DNA from: Acidobacteriota bacterium
GTDB lineage: Bacteria; Acidobacteriota; Thermoanaerobaculia; UBA5066
Assembly (NCBI GenBank): GCA_008363385.1
Contig: RHKY01000002.1
Coordinates: forward strand, 124,001 to 188,000
Reading direction: 5' to 3'
Length of the DNA: 64,000 bases
The position numbers and the translations under genes were made by a program. Under the pieces are notes generated by a model. It saw nothing but the letters and a program-made list of their open reading frames with translations, was not told the origin of the DNA and did no database searches. Positions 15,510 to 27,350 of this stretch are shown here, piece after piece. Position 1 is the stretch's first letter; each line of letters begins with the position of its first letter.

Positions 15510-18500
15510 GTGAGGCGATGGCCGTTCGGGCGGCCCCGGTTCGTGGAGCTCACGCCGCTGAGGGGTGAGGTCCTGAGTCTCGAGGGGCTGGAGGAGCGCG
15601 CCAAGACCCTCGCCGCCGTCTTCACCCTCTCGCGCGACGGCGCCGGGGCCCGGCACGACATCCTTCCCCGGCTGAACGCGAACCTCCGCTTCCTGCGCGA
15701 GGCCTACCGGCTCCTGGCGGACGACGTCCACCGGGGCGTCGCCGTCCCTCCGGCCGCCGAGTGGCTCCTCGACAACTTCCACCTGGTCGAGTCCGAGACG
15801 CAGGCCGTCCGGCACGACCTCCCGGCCCGCTACTACGGGAAGCTCCCCCGGCTCGCCGGGCGGGAGCTGTCGGGAAAGGCCCGCATCCACGCGATGGCCC
15901 TGGAGCTGATCCGGCACGGCGACGGGCGCCTCGACGCCGAGAGGCTCGAGCGCTTCGTCCTCGCCTTCCAGACCGTGGCGCCCCTGACGATCGGGGAGCT
16001 CTGGGCGTGGCCGAGCATGCTCAAGCTCGCGCTCCTGGAGAACCTGAGGGTCCTGGCGGAAGGGATCCTCGCCGGCCGGGTCGCGCGGCGGCAGGCGGAC
16101 GCGGCGCTCGAGGCCCTCTCGGCGGGACGGCGCCCCGGGGCGCTTCCCGCGCCCCTGCACAGCGCCTTCGTCGCCCAGCTGAGGCACCGGATGCGCGAGC
16201 GCGACCCGCGTGTCGCGTCGCTCGGCGCGAGGGTGGAGGCGGCGCTCCTCGCGAAGGGGACGACGCCCGAGGACCTCGTTCGCGCCGAGAGCCAGCAGCA
16301 GGCCACCGACCAGGTCTCCACGGGAAACACCGTCACGAGCCTCAGGCTCTGCGCGACGCTCGACTGGAGCCGCTACGTGGAGAAGGCCAGCCTCGTCGAG
16401 CAGATCCTCCGGCGCGACCCGGCGGCCGTCTACGCGCGGATGGACTTCCAGAGCCGCGACCGCTACCGGCACGCGGTGGAAGAGCTCGCCGATCCGAGCG
16501 GCGAGGCGCAGGTGCGGGTCGCCCTCAGAGCCGTCGAGAGCGCCCGCCAGGCCGCCCGGGAGAAGGGGGTCGGCGAGAGGGCCGCCCATGTCGGCGCCCA
16601 CCTGATCGGAGACGGCCGCGCGGAGCTGGAGGTAGACGTCGCGCACTCCCCGCCTCTTCTCCGGCGACTCCAGCGCGCTCTCTTCCGCGGCGCGGCCGGG
16701 ATCTACCTCGGCGGGATCGGCCTCCTGACCGGGCTCGGCTTCCTCGCCGCGTTTGCGTACGTCCGGGGCTCCCAGACCCCGGTCGTGGCCTTCCTCGCGG
16801 CCGTCCTGGTCCTGGTCCCCGCGAGCGAGCTGGCCGTCCTCGTCGTCCAGCGGCTCGTGGCGGCGCTCGTCGGCCCGAAGCGGCTGCCGCGGGTCGAGCT
16901 GGCCGAAGGGGTCCCCGAGAACGCCCGCACGATGGTCGTCGTCCCCGCCCTGCTCGGGAGCGTCGCGGGCGCCGAGAGGCTGCTCGAGCACCTGGAGGTG
17001 CAGGCCCTCGGGAACCTCGAGGCAAACGTCCACTTCGCGGTCCTGAGCGACTTCCGCGACGACGCCGCGGCGAGCGTGGACGGGGACGAGGAGATCCTCG
17101 CCGCCGCGGTGGCGGGCGTCGAGGCGCTGAACCGGCGGCACGCGCCGGAGGCGAACGACCGTTTCTTCCTGTTCCACCGCGACCGGCGCTGGAACCCGAA
17201 GGAAGGCGTCTTCATGGGCTGGGAGCGCAAGCGCGGCAAGCTCGAGGAGTTCAACCGGCTGCTGCGGAACCCCGGGGACACCGGCTTCTCGGTGAAGGTC
17301 GGCGACGTCTCGATCCTCCCGTCGGTCCGCTACGTCCTGACGCTCGACGCCGACACCCGCCTGCCGCGGGGAGCCGCCAGGACGCTGATCGGGATCCTCT
17401 TCCACCCCCTCAACCGGCCCGTCGTCGACCCGGTGCTCCGGCGCGTGACCTCGGGCTACGGGATCCTCCAGCCGCGGGTGAGCGTCACCCTGTCGAGCGC
17501 GGCGGGCTCCCTCTTCGCCCGGGTCTACGCCGGGCACACCGGCGTCGACCCGTACTCGACGGCGGTCTCGGACACCTACCAGGACCTCTTCGGCGAGGGG
17601 AGCTTCACCGGGAAGGGCCTCTACGACGTCGACGCCTTCCGCGCGACCGTGGACGGGCGCGTGCCGGAGAACGCGCTCCTCTCGCACGACCTGTTCGAGG
17701 GACTCCACGCGCGGACCGCGCTCGTCTCGGACGTGGAGGTCGTCGACGACTACCCGACCAGCGTCCTCGCGCACGCCCGCCGCCAGCACCGGTGGGTGCG
17801 CGGCGACTGGCAGATCCTGACCTGGCTCCTCCCGGTCGTGAGGACGGCCGGGGGCTTCGAGAAGAACCGGCTTCCGCTCGTCAGCCAGTGGAAGATCCTC
17901 GACAACCTGCGCCGGAGCCTCGTGGCGCCCGCTCTGCTCGCCCTCTTCGCGGCGGCCTGGACCGTCCTGCCCGGGAGCCCGCTCGCCTGGACGCTGGCCG
18001 GCCTCACGATCCCCGGCTTTCCCCTCGTCACGTCCCTCTCCCGGCTCCTCGAGCGGTCCCGTTCGCGCGAGCCCGCGCGGATGTACGTCCGGGGCGTCGT
18101 CGAGGAGCTGAGCACGGCCCTGGCGCAGGCGCTCCTGACGCTCGTCTTCCTCCCGTACCACGCCTGGGAGATGGTGGACGCGATCGGCCGGACGCTCGTG
18201 AGGCTCGTCTTCACGCAGCGCCGGCTCCTCGACTGGGAGACGGCTGCCGCGCAGGCGGCGCGCGCGGCAGGACAGCTCGAGTCCGGTGTCCGCTCCTTCT
18301 TCCGGGAGATGGCCGCGAGCCCCGCGGCGGCCCTGGGCCTTCTCGTCCTCACCGCCGCCCTGCGTCCGGCCGCCCTCCCGCTGGCCCTCCCGTTCGCCGG
18401 CCTCTGGGGGGCGGCGCCGGCGGTCGCCTTCTGGCTCAGCCGGTCCACCGTCCCGGGCCTGCGCGAGGTGACCCGGGAGGACCGCGAGCTCCTCGAGCGG

Positions 18501-21500
18501 ATCGCGCGGCAGACGTGGCGGTACTTCGAGACGCTCGCCGGACTCGAGGACAACGGGCTCCCCCCCGACAACGCCCAGGAGGGGGCGGCGCCGGGCGCCG
18601 GGCTCGTCGTCGCGCACCGGACGTCGCCGACGAACATCGCGATGGGGCTCCTCTCGACGCTCGCCGCGCACGACCTCGGCCTGCTGCCGGCCGAGGAGAT
18701 GGTCGAGAGGGTGGACCGGGCGCTGACGACCGTCGAGGGGCTCGAGCGCCACGAGGGGCACCTGCTGAACTGGTACGACACGAGGACGCTGGCGCCGCTC
18801 CGTCCCCGCTACGTCTCCACCGTGGACAGCGGCAACCTCGCCGGGGCGCTCCTCACGCTGGCCGCGGGGTGCCGCGAGCTGGGCGGCAGCCGGCCGGACC
18901 TCTCTCCGCGCCTGTGCGACGTCGCGGCCCGTGCGACGGCCCTGGCGGACGGGATGAGCTTCGGGTTCCTCTTCGACCGCGAGCGCCAGCTCTTCTCGAT
19001 CGGCTACCGCCTCTCCGACACCGGGGGACCCGGCCTGAGGGACACCTCGTTCTACGACCTCCTCGCCTCGGAGTCGCGGCTGGCGAGCTTCTTCGCCGTC
19101 GCCAAGGGCGACGTCCCCCAGAGCCACTGGTTCCGGCTCGGACGGCCCGTCGTGAGCGTGGAGGGCGTCCCGACGCTCGTCTCGTGGAGCGCCACGATGT
19201 TCGAGTACCTGATGCCTCTCCTCCTCATGAGGACCTACCCCGGGACGCTCCTCGACCAGACGTGCCGGATGGCCGTGAGGCGGCAGGTGAGGTACGGCCG
19301 CGAACGGCGCGTCCCGTGGGGGATCTCCGAGTCCGCCTACAACCTCGTCGACCGGCTCGGCGCCTACCAGTACAAGGCCTTCGGGGTCCCGGGCCTCGGT
19401 CTGAAGCGGGGCCTCTCGGACGAGCTCGTGGTGGCCCCCTACGCGACGGCGCTCGCCGCGCTCGTCGACCCGGCCGAGGCCGCGAGGAACTTCCGGCGCC
19501 TCTCGGCCCAGGGCGCCGAGGGGCCGCTCGGCTACTTCGACGCCGTCGACTACACGCCCCGCAGGCCCGAGGACCCCGAGGGCCGGGACGGTGCCGCGGC
19601 GGACGAGAGGCGAACCCCGGGCCCCGTCCCCGGCGTCGTCGTCCGGAACACCCTGGCGCACCACCAGGGGATGACGCTCGTCGCGATCGCCGACGTCCTC
19701 CTCGGGGACGTCATGGTCGGCCGGTTCCACTCGGACCCGCGCGTGAGGGCGACGGAGCTCCTCCTGCAGGAGCGGATCCCGCGCGAGGCCCCCGTGATCG
19801 AGCCGCGCCCCGCCGAGGAGACCCGCGTGGCCCCCGCCGCGCCGGCGCGCACGCCCCGCCGGATCCGCTCGCCGCACACGCCCTACCCCCGCGCCCAGAT
19901 CCTCTCGAACGGCGCCTACGTCGCCATCGTGACGAACGGGGGCGGAGGGGCGAGCTTCTGCCGCGGTCGCGCCGTCACCCGCTGGCGGGAGGACCGGACG
20001 CGCGATCCGGGTAGCCAGTTCGTCTACCTCCGCGACGTCCACACGGGCGAGGTCTGGTCCGCGGCGCACCAGCCGATCGGAAGGGAGGCCGACGACTTCC
20101 TCGTGGAGCTCCTCGCCGAGAAGGCGATCCTCGCGCGGACCGACCACGAGGTCGAGACGCGCCTGGAGGTCGCCGTCTCGCCGGAGGACGACGCCGAGGT
20201 GCGGCGGGTGTCGCTCACGAACCGCAGCGGGCGCCCCCGCGAGCTCGAGCTGACGAGCTACGTGGAGATCGCGCTCGGCTCCCTCGCCGAGGACGTGGCC
20301 CACCCGGCCTTCGGGAAGCTGTTCGTCGAGACCGAGTGGGTCCCCGAGAGCACGGCGCTCGTGGCCCGGCGCCGGGCGCGCGGCCCTCAGGACCCGGAGT
20401 TCTTCGCGTTCCACGTCCTCTCCATGGACATGCGGGCGCAGGGGCAGGTGGAGTGGGAGACCGACCGGATGCGCTTCCTGGGGCGGGGACGCGGCCCGGA
20501 AGACCCCGTCGCCCTCGACGGGCGCGCTCTCTCGGGGACGACGGGGGCGGTCCTGGACCCGGTCCTCAGCCTCAGGACGCGGCTTCGCCTGGCTCCCGGG
20601 GCCTTCGCCCGCCTCTCCTTCACGACCGGCGTCGCCGCAGACAGGCCCGCGGCGATCCGGCTCGCCCAGAAGTACCACGACTTCGGCTTCGCCGCGCGCA
20701 CGTTCGCGCTGGCCTACACGCACGCCCAGATCTCGCTCGGGCACCTGGGCATCTCCGTCGAGGAGGCCCAGCTGTTCGAGCGGCTGGGCTCGCGCGTCTT
20801 CTTCTCGGACGCCTCGCTGCGGGCCGACGAGGAGACCCTCGCGAGGAACTCGCTGGGGCAGCCCGGCCTCTGGGGGCACGGGATCTCGGGCGACATCCCG
20901 ATCGTCCTCGTGAGGGTGACCGCGCCGGAGGACCTCGAGCTCGTGCGGCAGGTCCTGAAGGCGCACGAGCTCTGGCGCCTGAAGGGGCTGAAGGCGGACG
21001 CCGTCATCCTCAACGAGCGGCTCTCCGGCTACCGCGACGAGCTGCACGAGCAGCTGTCCGGGCTCGTCGAGGCCGGTCCCTGGAGCGGCTGGAAGGGGAC
21101 TCCCGGGGGGGTGTTCCTCCTCCGCTCCGACACCATGCCCGAGGCGGAGACGGTCCTCCTCCGGTCCGTCGCCCAGGCGGTCCTCTCGGGCGAGAGCGGA
21201 AGCCTGGCCGCCCAGCTCGACCGCCCGGAGCCGGAGCCCGAGGTCCCGACGCCGTTCCGCCCGTCCGGGAAGGCCTCGGAGGGGCCGCAGCCGGCGGACG
21301 CGGGGACGGAGCCCGTCGAGCCGCCTCCCCTCGTCATGGGGAACGGGCTCGGCGGCTTCACGGCCGACGGCCGCGAGTACGCCGTCGTCCTCGAGGGGGA
21401 CCGGGAGACGCCGCTCCCCTGGGTCAACGTGCTGGCGAACCCGCGCTTCGGGAGCATCGTCACGTCCTCGGGGTCCGCCCACACGTGGTGCGAGAGCAGC

Positions 21501-23759
21501 CGGGAGAACCGCCTGACGCCGTTCGCCAACGACCCGGTCACCGACCCGACGGCCGAGGCGATCTTCCTTCGCGACGAGGAGACCGGTGCCGTCTGGAGCG
21601 CGACGCCCTCGCCGCTCCGGCGGTCGCCGCGCTCCCTCCGCTGGGTGGTGCGCCACGGCGCCGGGGTGACGCGCTTCAGCACCGCCGCGCGCTCCCTGGA
21701 GCAGGAGCTCACGGTCTTCGTGGCGAGGGACGCGCCCGTCAAGCTCTCCCTCCTCTCGATGACGAACCGATCCTCCGTCCCGCGGCACCTCACGCTCTTC
21801 TCGTACGTCGAGTGGTCGCTCGGGCCGCCGCGGCCCGGCCGCCCGCGGTTCGTCGTGACCGAGCCGGACGGGGTCACCGGCGCCGTCCTGGCGCGCAACC
21901 CCTTCATCGCCGCGTACCGGGGGCACGTCGCCTTCTCCGCGACGAACGAGCCGGTCCTCTCGGCGACGGCGGACCGCCTGGAGTTCCTCGGGCGCAACGG
22001 AGGGCTCGCGCACGCGGCCGCGCTCTCCCGCCAGCGCCTGGGGGGCCGCTTCGGGGCCGGGCTCGACCCGTGCGCGGCGCTCCAGGTGGCCGTCGACCTG
22101 GCACCCGGCGAGACCCGGCGCGTCCTCTTCCTCCTCGGCCAGGGGCGGGACCTCGAGGAGGTCCGGAGGCTCCTCTCCCGCTTCGGCGAAGCCGGCGGCC
22201 CCGCGGAGGCGGACGGGGAGCTCGCGGCGGTCTCGGCCCTCTGGGACGAGACGCTCGACGCCGTCCGCGTGTCGACCCCCGACGACTCCTTCGACCTCCT
22301 CGTCAACCGGTGGCTCCTCTACCAGACCGTCGCCAGCCGCCTCTGGGCCCGCTCCGGCTACTACCAGTCGAGCGGGGCCTACGGGTTCCGGGACCAGCTC
22401 CAGGACGTCCTGTCCCTGACCCTGACGCGGCCGGACATCGCGAGAGAGCACCTCCTGCGCGCCGCGGCCCGCCAGTTCCTCGAGGGGGACGTGCAGCACT
22501 GGTGGAACGCCACGAGCGGTCACGGGATCCGGACGCGCTGCTCGGACGACCTGCTGTGGCTCCCCTGGGCGCTCTCGGGGTACCTCGCGGCCTCGGGGGA
22601 CCGGGCCGTCCTCGACGAGCGGGTCCCGTTCCTCGCGGCGCCCCCCCTCCCGGCCGGGCAGAGCGAGAGCTATGGCCTCCCGGAGGTCTCCGCCGAGACG
22701 GCGACGCTCTTCGACCACGGGATACGCGCCGTGGAGCGCGCCCTCGTGATGGGCCCCCACGGCCTGCCGCTCATCGGGAGCTGCGACTGGAACGACGGGT
22801 ACGACCGCGTCGGTCCCGGGGGCCGGGGCGAGAGCGTCTTCGTCGGGTGGTTCCTCCACGCCGTCCTCGGGGCGTTCGCGCCGCTCTGCGAGGAGCGGGG
22901 CGACCCCGCGCGCGCCGCGCGCTTCCGCGCCGAGCGCGATCGGCTGGGGGCGATGCTGGAGCAGGCGTGGGACGGCGAGTGGTACCGGCGCGCGTACTTC
23001 GACGACGGAACGCCGCTCGGCTCGTCCCAGAGCGAGGGGGGGAGGATCGACTCGGTCGCCCAGAGCTGGGCGGTCCTCTCCGGGGCCGCCCCCCGGAAGC
23101 GCGCCGAGAGGGCGATGGACGCCGTCCGCGCGCACCTCGTCCGGCGCGGCTCCCGCGTCGTCCTCCTCCTGTCGCCGCCGTTCGACCGGACCCCGCTCGA
23201 CCCGGGCTACGTCAAGGGCTACGTCCCCGGCGTCCGCGAGAACGGCGGCCAGTACACGCACGCCGCGCTCTGGGTCGTCCTGGCCCTCGCGCGGCTCGGG
23301 AGCGGGGACGAGGCGGCGGAGCTCTTCCACATGCTCAACCCCGTCAACCACTCGCGGAGCCCCGCGGAGGTCGCGCGCTACATGACCGAGCCGTACTCGG
23401 TCGCCGGCGACGTCTACGACCACCCGGCGCACAGCGGGCGCGGCGGCTGGACCTGGTACACCGGCTCGGCCGGCTGGATGCACCGCGTCGCCGTCGAGGG
23501 GATCCTCGGGCTCGAGCGGCGCGGCTCCTCCTTCACCGTGAACCCGTGCATCCCGTCGTCGTGGCCCGCCTTCTCCATCGAGTGGCGCCTCGGCGCGACG
23601 CGCTACTCGATCGCGGTCGCCAACCCGGAGCGCCGGTGCCGCGGGGTCGCCCGCGTCGAGATGGACGGGTCCGTCGTGGATCCCGGGGCGATCCCGCTCC
23701 TGTGCGACGGCGGCACGCACGCCGTGACGGTCGTGCTCGGGGCGGAGGCGCGGGCGTGA
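15510..23759 (+). CDS. Cyclic beta-1,2-glucan synthase-like (GT84-GH94) membrane enzyme
   Basis: This 2749-residue inner-membrane enzyme has the usual size and order of NdvB/Cgs proteins. The N-terminal soluble region precedes two membrane segments at about residues 393-457. A GT84 glycosyltransferase domain follows (about 470-790) with [11 protein letters not shown] and [13 protein letters not shown], then further membrane helices. A glycoamylase-like domain covers about 1000-1400 ([12 protein letters not shown].., WGISESAYN). Two GH94 phosphorylase halves end the protein, with the catalytic CDWNDG near residue 2425. It polymerises UDP-glucose on a protein primer and cyclises the chain for export to the periplasm, where such glucans act in osmotic or envelope adaptation. 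The GTG at 15510 coincides with the sigma54 start; upstream in-frame sequence is not protein-like. Confidence 0.9.
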   Translation: MRRWPFGRPRFVELTPLRGEVLSLEGLEERAKTLAAVFTLSRDGAGARHDILPRLNANLRFLREAYRLLADDVHRGVAVPPAAEWLLDNFHLVESETQAVRHDLPARYYGKLPRLAGRELSGKARIHAMALELIRHGDGRLDAERLERFVLAFQTVAPLTIGELWAWPSMLKLALLENLRVLAEGILAGRVARRQADAALEALSAGRRPGALPAPLHSAFVAQLRHRMRERDPRVASLGARVEAALLAKGTTPEDLVRAESQQQATDQVSTGNTVTSLRLCATLDWSRYVEKASLVEQILRRDPAAVYARMDFQSRDRYRHAVEELADPSGEAQVRVALRAVESARQAAREKGVGERAAHVGAHLIGDGRAELEVDVAHSPPLLRRLQRALFRGAAGIYLGGIGLLTGLGFLAAFAYVRGSQTPVVAFLAAVLVLVPASELAVLVVQRLVAALVGPKRLPRVELAEGVPENARTMVVVPALLGSVAGAERLLEHLEVQALGNLEANVHFAVLSDFRDDAAASVDGDEEILAAAVAGVEALNRRHAPEANDRFFLFHRDRRWNPKEGVFMGWERKRGKLEEFNRLLRNPGDTGFSVKVGDVSILPSVRYVLTLDADTRLPRGAARTLIGILFHPLNRPVVDPVLRRVTSGYGILQPRVSVTLSSAAGSLFARVYAGHTGVDPYSTAVSDTYQDLFGEGSFTGKGLYDVDAFRATVDGRVPENALLSHDLFEGLHARTALVSDVEVVDDYPTSVLAHARRQHRWVRGDWQILTWLLPVVRTAGGFEKNRLPLVSQWKILDNLRRSLVAPALLALFAAAWTVLPGSPLAWTLAGLTIPGFPLVTSLSRLLERSRSREPARMYVRGVVEELSTALAQALLTLVFLPYHAWEMVDAIGRTLVRLVFTQRRLLDWETAAAQAARAAGQLESGVRSFFREMAASPAAALGLLVLTAALRPAALPLALPFAGLWGAAPAVAFWLSRSTVPGLREVTREDRELLERIARQTWRYFETLAGLEDNGLPPDNAQEGAAPGAGLVVAHRTSPTNIAMGLLSTLAAHDLGLLPAEEMVERVDRALTTVEGLERHEGHLLNWYDTRTLAPLRPRYVSTVDSGNLAGALLTLAAGCRELGGSRPDLSPRLCDVAARATALADGMSFGFLFDRERQLFSIGYRLSDTGGPGLRDTSFYDLLASESRLASFFAVAKGDVPQSHWFRLGRPVVSVEGVPTLVSWSATMFEYLMPLLLMRTYPGTLLDQTCRMAVRRQVRYGRERRVPWGISESAYNLVDRLGAYQYKAFGVPGLGLKRGLSDELVVAPYATALAALVDPAEAARNFRRLSAQGAEGPLGYFDAVDYTPRRPEDPEGRDGAAADERRTPGPVPGVVVRNTLAHHQGMTLVAIADVLLGDVMVGRFHSDPRVRATELLLQERIPREAPVIEPRPAEETRVAPAAPARTPRRIRSPHTPYPRAQILSNGAYVAIVTNGGGGASFCRGRAVTRWREDRTRDPGSQFVYLRDVHTGEVWSAAHQPIGREADDFLVELLAEKAILARTDHEVETRLEVAVSPEDDAEVRRVSLTNRSGRPRELELTSYVEIALGSLAEDVAHPAFGKLFVETEWVPESTALVARRRARGPQDPEFFAFHVLSMDMRAQGQVEWETDRMRFLGRGRGPEDPVALDGRALSGTTGAVLDPVLSLRTRLRLAPGAFARLSFTTGVAADRPAAIRLAQKYHDFGFAARTFALAYTHAQISLGHLGISVEEAQLFERLGSRVFFSDASLRADEETLARNSLGQPGLWGHGISGDIPIVLVRVTAPEDLELVRQVLKAHELWRLKGLKADAVILNERLSGYRDELHEQLSGLVEAGPWSGWKGTPGGVFLLRSDTMPEAETVLLRSVAQAVLSGESGSLAAQLDRPEPEPEVPTPFRPSGKASEGPQPADAGTEPVEPPPLVMGNGLGGFTADGREYAVVLEGDRETPLPWVNVLANPRFGSIVTSSGSAHTWCESSRENRLTPFANDPVTDPTAEAIFLRDEETGAVWSATPSPLRRSPRSLRWVVRHGAGVTRFSTAARSLEQELTVFVARDAPVKLSLLSMTNRSSVPRHLTLFSYVEWSLGPPRPGRPRFVVTEPDGVTGAVLARNPFIAAYRGHVAFSATNEPVLSATADRLEFLGRNGGLAHAAALSRQRLGGRFGAGLDPCAALQVAVDLAPGETRRVLFLLGQGRDLEEVRRLLSRFGEAGGPAEADGELAAVSALWDETLDAVRVSTPDDSFDLLVNRWLLYQTVASRLWARSGYYQSSGAYGFRDQLQDVLSLTLTRPDIAREHLLRAAARQFLEGDVQHWWNATSGHGIRTRCSDDLLWLPWALSGYLAASGDRAVLDERVPFLAAPPLPAGQSESYGLPEVSAETATLFDHGIRAVERALVMGPHGLPLIGSCDWNDGYDRVGPGGRGESVFVGWFLHAVLGAFAPLCEERGDPARAARFRAERDRLGAMLEQAWDGEWYRRAYFDDGTPLGSSQSEGGRIDSVAQSWAVLSGAAPRKRAERAMDAVRAHLVRRGSRVVLLLSPPFDRTPLDPGYVKGYVPGVRENGGQYTHAALWVVLALARLGSGDEAAELFHMLNPVNHSRSPAEVARYMTEPYSVAGDVYDHPAHSGRGGWTWYTGSAGWMHRVAVEGILGLERRGSSFTVNPCIPSSWPAFSIEWRLGATRYSIAVANPERRCRGVARVEMDGSVVDPGAIPLLCDGGTHAVTVVLGAEARA

Positions 23760-23784
23760 CGGGGCGGCCGGCCGGGCTCCCCGG

Positions 23785-24519
23785 CTACTCCGGCGGGTTC
23801 TTCTCCCAGCTTCCGTAGATCGGGTTGGGGAGGGCGAAGAACCGGACGCCGAAGTCGGAGTAGGCCGTCTCGCCCTCCCGCCGCAGGGGCTGGGCGAGGT
23901 CCGGGAAGTCCTGCACGTTGTCGCCGACCCAGACCAGGATCTCGAGCGGGCCGACGTCCTTGCTCGCGGTGCCGTCGGCGATGCTCTTCCAGCGGCCCTC
24001 CTTCTCGCCGTCGGACCCCTCGGGCCGGCAGAGGAGGAGGTCGTACGGCATTCCGAGGGCGTCCAGGTTCGCGGCCACGTCGGCGCAGAGCGACTCCTCC
24101 GTGTTCGTGACGACGGCGATCCGGCCGCCGAGCCCGCGGACGCCCGTCAGGAACGTGCGCGCCCCGGGGACCTCGGTCCGCCGGCGGCGCTTCACGAACT
24201 CCGTCCAGCTCTCGTCGGTGACGCCCAGCCCCTTCTCCTGGAGCTCCTTCTCGTAGAGCGAGTTGTCGAGGAGGGTGTCGTCGGCGTCGACCGAGACCGC
24301 CCAGGAGCCCGGGGCGCGCCCGGCGCTCGCCTTCTCGACCGCCGCCAGCGCGGCGCGGTAGGTCTGGATGGTCACGGCGCGGTACTCGGCCGAGCTGCGG
24401 AACCAGTGCAGCTCGTCGGTCTGCGCGGGCGTCGCCCGGGTCGGCTTCCCGGCCCCGGAGGAGCAGCCGAGGAGGGCGAGGGGGAGGAGGAGGGGGAGGA
24501 GGCGGGCGAGACGGCGCAT
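23785..24519 (-). CDS. HAD acid phosphatase lipoprotein, e(P4)-like
   Basis: This 244-residue exported lipoprotein has the signal LLPLALLGCSSG, with the lipobox cysteine at about residue 19. The mature part is a class-B/e(P4)-type HAD phosphatase with motif I VDADDTLLDN, motif II VVTNTEE and motif IV WVGDNVQDFPD. It would remove phosphate from nucleotides or other phosphomonoesters at the outer membrane. The ATG at 24519 was chosen because the signal peptide begins there; a TTG at 24558 would add a non-signal prefix. It converges with the glucan synthase and diverges from the kinase gene. Confidence 0.87.
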   Translation of the reverse strand: MRRLARLLPLLLPLALLGCSSGAGKPTRATPAQTDELHWFRSSAEYRAVTIQTYRAALAAVEKASAGRAPGSWAVSVDADDTLLDNSLYEKELQEKGLGVTDESWTEFVKRRRRTEVPGARTFLTGVRGLGGRIAVVTNTEESLCADVAANLDALGMPYDLLLCRPEGSDGEKEGRWKSIADGTASKDVGPLEILVWVGDNVQDFPDLAQPLRREGETAYSDFGVRFFALPNPIYGSWEKNPPE

Positions 24520-24600
24520 GGGAGGCAGCCGGCCGGGCCGGGAGCGGCAGTCTACCAACGCCGGGCCGGCGGCGCCCCGTGCGGGCGCGGTGGGTCCGGG

Positions 24601-24606
24601 TAAGAT
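24601..24606 (+). promoter_or_regulatory. -10-like TAAGAT just before the kinase start
   Basis: TAAGAT lies 11 bp before the ATG at 24618, without Shine-Dalgarno, implying a very short or absent leader. On the other strand a TAGACT (24554-24549) could serve the divergent phosphatase gene. Confidence 0.4.
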
Positions 24607-24617
24607 CCGCCGACTCC

Positions 24618-27311
24618 ATGAGCCTCTCGCCCGGCACCCGGCTCGGCGCCTACGAGATCGTCTCTCGTATCGGCGCTGGCGGGATGGGCGAGGTCTACCG
24701 CGCCAGCGACGCCAAGCTCCGGCGCGACGTGGCGGTCAAGGTCCTCCCGAGGAACCTCGCGCGGGACCCCGGCGCGCTCGCGCGCTTCGAGCGCGAGGCC
24801 CACGCCGTGGCGGCCCTGTCGCACCCGAACATCCTGTCGATCTTCGACTTCGGCGAGGCGGACGGCGTCACGTACGCCGTCACGGAGCTGCTCGAGGGAG
24901 AGACGCTGCGCGCCCGGCTGGACGCCGGTCCCGTCCTGCCGAGGCAGGCGGTCGACGTCGCGCTCCAGGTGGCGCGCGGGCTCTCCGCCGCGCACGGGAA
25001 GGGGATCGTCCACCGCGACCTGAAGCCCGAGAACGTCTTCCTGACGTCGGACGGTCACGTCAAGGTCCTCGACTTCGGCCTGGCGAAGCGGACCGAGCCC
25101 ACGGGCACCGAGGAGGAGACGGCCGTCTCCCCCTCCTCCGGCCAGACGCAGCCGGGGACGGTCCTGGGGACGACGGGGTACATGTCCCCCGAGCAGGCGC
25201 GCGGTCTCCCGTCGGACGCCAGGAGCGACGTCTTCTCGTTCGGCGCCCTCCTGTACGAGCTCCTCTCGGGGCAGCGGGCGTTCCGGAGGGACTCGGCCGC
25301 CGACACGCTCGCCGCGATCCTGATGCAGGAGCCGCCCGGGCTGTCGGGCTCGGGCCGGAGCGTCCCGCCGGAGCTCGAGCGGATCGTCCGACGGTGCCTG
25401 GAGAAGAAGCCGGAGGCGCGCTTCCCGTCCGCGCGGGAGCTCGTGGCGGCGCTGGAGGAGGTCGCCTCCGGCTCGACTTCCGCCGGGCCCCGGCACGCCG
25501 CTCCCGCCCTGACGAGGCGAGGCGTCCTCGTGGCGGTCGCGGCGTCGGCGGCCCTCCTGGCCGCCCTCGCGGTCGCGTTCCACCTCCTCCGGCAGGGCGA
25601 GGAGGCGGCCCCCGCCGGCGGGCCGGCGCGGATCGCGGTCCTGCCGTTCGAGAACCTCGGCGAGCCCGGGGACGACTACTTCGCGGACGGGATCGCCGAC
25701 GAGGTCCGCGGGAAGCTGACCTCGCTCCCGGGCCTGGAGGTGATCGCCCGCGGCAGCTCGGTCCCGTACCGGAAGACGGCGAAGGAGCCCCGCGCGATCG
25801 CGCGGGAGCTGCGCGTCAGGTACCTCCTGACCGCGACGGTCCGCTGGGAGAAGGGGCCGGGCGGGAGCCGGGTCCAGGTGACGCCGGAGCTCGTCGAGGT
25901 CTCGGGAACGGGGGCGCCCGCCTCGCGCTGGCAGCAGTCCTTCGAGGCGGAGCTGACCGACGTCTTCCGGGTCCAGTCGGACATCGCCGCGCGCGTGGCC
26001 GGGGCGCTGGGCGTGGCCCTCGGCGCGGGCGCCGAGCGGCGGCTCCTCGAGCGGCCGACGCGGGACGTGGCCGCCTACGACGCGTTCCTCCGCGGCGAGG
26101 CGGCCTCGAACAGCCTGGGCGTGACGGACCCGGCCAGCCTCAGGCGGGCGCTCGCGCTCTACGAGGAGGCCGTCTCGCGCGACCCCGCCTTCGCTCAGGC
26201 CTGGGCGCGACTCGCCCTGGTGTCCGTCCGCCTCCACAGCAACAGCGTCCCGTCCCCGGCCCTGGCCGCTCGCGCCCGGGAGGCGGCGGAGAAGGCCGTG
26301 TCGCTCGCGCCCGGCCGTCCCGACGGGTACCTCGCCCAGGCCGCGTGCGTCAGCCTCGGGCTCGGGGACCTCGGCCGCGAGCTGACGTGGCTGGAGAAGG
26401 CGCGGGACGCCGATCCGTCCAGCCCGGAGGTCCTGACGGCGCTGGCCCTCGTCGAGCAGTCCCTCGGCCGCTGGGACGCGGCCGTCTCGCACCTGCGGCA
26501 GGCCGGGCGCGTCGACCCGCGCTCGGTCCTGACGAAGCGGCGCCTGGCGCTCGCCCTCCTCCTCCTCCGGCGGTACCCCGAGGCCAGGGAAGCGGTCGAG
26601 GACGGGCTGGCGATCGCGCCCGCCAACCTCGTCCTCAACGAGCTGAAGGTGATGACGCGCCTCGTGGACGGGGACGTCGAGGGGGCGCGGGAGGTCGTCC
26701 GGTCGGCGGCGCCGGCGGTTGCGCCGACGGCGCTCGTCGTCCACCTCGTCCACTACCAGGACCTGGCCTGGCTCCTCGACGACGGCCAGCGGGCGCTCCT
26801 CCTGGCCACCTCGCCGGCCGCGTTCGACGACGACCGGGGGGCGTGGGGGGTCCACCTCGCGCAGGCGCACGCGCTGGCCGGGAACGCGGAGGAGACCCGC
26901 CGGCACGCCGAACGGGCGAGGAACGCGTACGAGGAGCAGCTCCGGAAGGTCCCGGACGACCCGGAGCGGCTCGTCTCGCTCGGAGTCGCCCTCGCCTACC
27001 TCGGCCGGGGGGCCGAGGCGGTGCGGGCGGCCGAGCGGGGCGCCGCCCTCGTCCCCATCGAGAAGGACGCCTACCGCGGGCCCCTCGTGCAGCACCAGCT
27101 CGTCCGGGTCTACACCCTGGTCGGCGAGGCCGAGAAGGCCCTCGACCGCCTGGAATCGCTCCTGACGATCCCCTACACGCTCACGCCGGCGTGGCTGGAG
27201 ATCGACCCGACGTTCGACCCGCTCCGCTCGCACCCGCGGTTCCAGAGGCTCGTGGCGATCGGGAAGAGGGCGGCTCCTGGCGGAGGCTCCGCCGCGGCCG
27301 GCCCGCGGTAG
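24618..27311 (+). CDS. Membrane Ser/Thr protein kinase with FlgO-like and TPR regions
   Basis: This 897-residue protein has an N-terminal Hanks-type kinase domain (residues about 10-275). It shows the glycine loop IGAGGMGEVY, K41 in VAVKVL, HRDLKPEN from residue 132, DFG with D152 and GYMSPEQ. One transmembrane helix follows (VLVAVAASAALLAALAVAF, about 300-320). The outside or distal part starts with an adenylate-cyclase/FlgO-type beta domain (IAVLPFENLGEPGDDYFADGIADEV) and continues with TPR helices to the end. This kinase-FlgO-TPR layout is common in Acidobacteriota. The ATG at 24618 is right at the kinase start. Confidence 0.92.
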   Translation: MSLSPGTRLGAYEIVSRIGAGGMGEVYRASDAKLRRDVAVKVLPRNLARDPGALARFEREAHAVAALSHPNILSIFDFGEADGVTYAVTELLEGETLRARLDAGPVLPRQAVDVALQVARGLSAAHGKGIVHRDLKPENVFLTSDGHVKVLDFGLAKRTEPTGTEEETAVSPSSGQTQPGTVLGTTGYMSPEQARGLPSDARSDVFSFGALLYELLSGQRAFRRDSAADTLAAILMQEPPGLSGSGRSVPPELERIVRRCLEKKPEARFPSARELVAALEEVASGSTSAGPRHAAPALTRRGVLVAVAASAALLAALAVAFHLLRQGEEAAPAGGPARIAVLPFENLGEPGDDYFADGIADEVRGKLTSLPGLEVIARGSSVPYRKTAKEPRAIARELRVRYLLTATVRWEKGPGGSRVQVTPELVEVSGTGAPASRWQQSFEAELTDVFRVQSDIAARVAGALGVALGAGAERRLLERPTRDVAAYDAFLRGEAASNSLGVTDPASLRRALALYEEAVSRDPAFAQAWARLALVSVRLHSNSVPSPALAARAREAAEKAVSLAPGRPDGYLAQAACVSLGLGDLGRELTWLEKARDADPSSPEVLTALALVEQSLGRWDAAVSHLRQAGRVDPRSVLTKRRLALALLLLRRYPEAREAVEDGLAIAPANLVLNELKVMTRLVDGDVEGAREVVRSAAPAVAPTALVVHLVHYQDLAWLLDDGQRALLLATSPAAFDDDRGAWGVHLAQAHALAGNAEETRRHAERARNAYEEQLRKVPDDPERLVSLGVALAYLGRGAEAVRAAERGAALVPIEKDAYRGPLVQHQLVRVYTLVGEAEKALDRLESLLTIPYTLTPAWLEIDPTFDPLRSHPRFQRLVAIGKRAAPGGGSAAAGPR

Positions 27312-27350
27312 TCTTCCCTCTCCCGCGTCCCGCGCAGAGAGGAGAGACGG

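Noticed and set aside
15396-23720. Very long open frame on the minus strand opposite the glucan synthase
   Set aside because: It is a by-product of GC-rich third codon positions. Its translation is charged, repetitive and has no family motifs, while the plus strand encodes a full GT84-GH94 protein.
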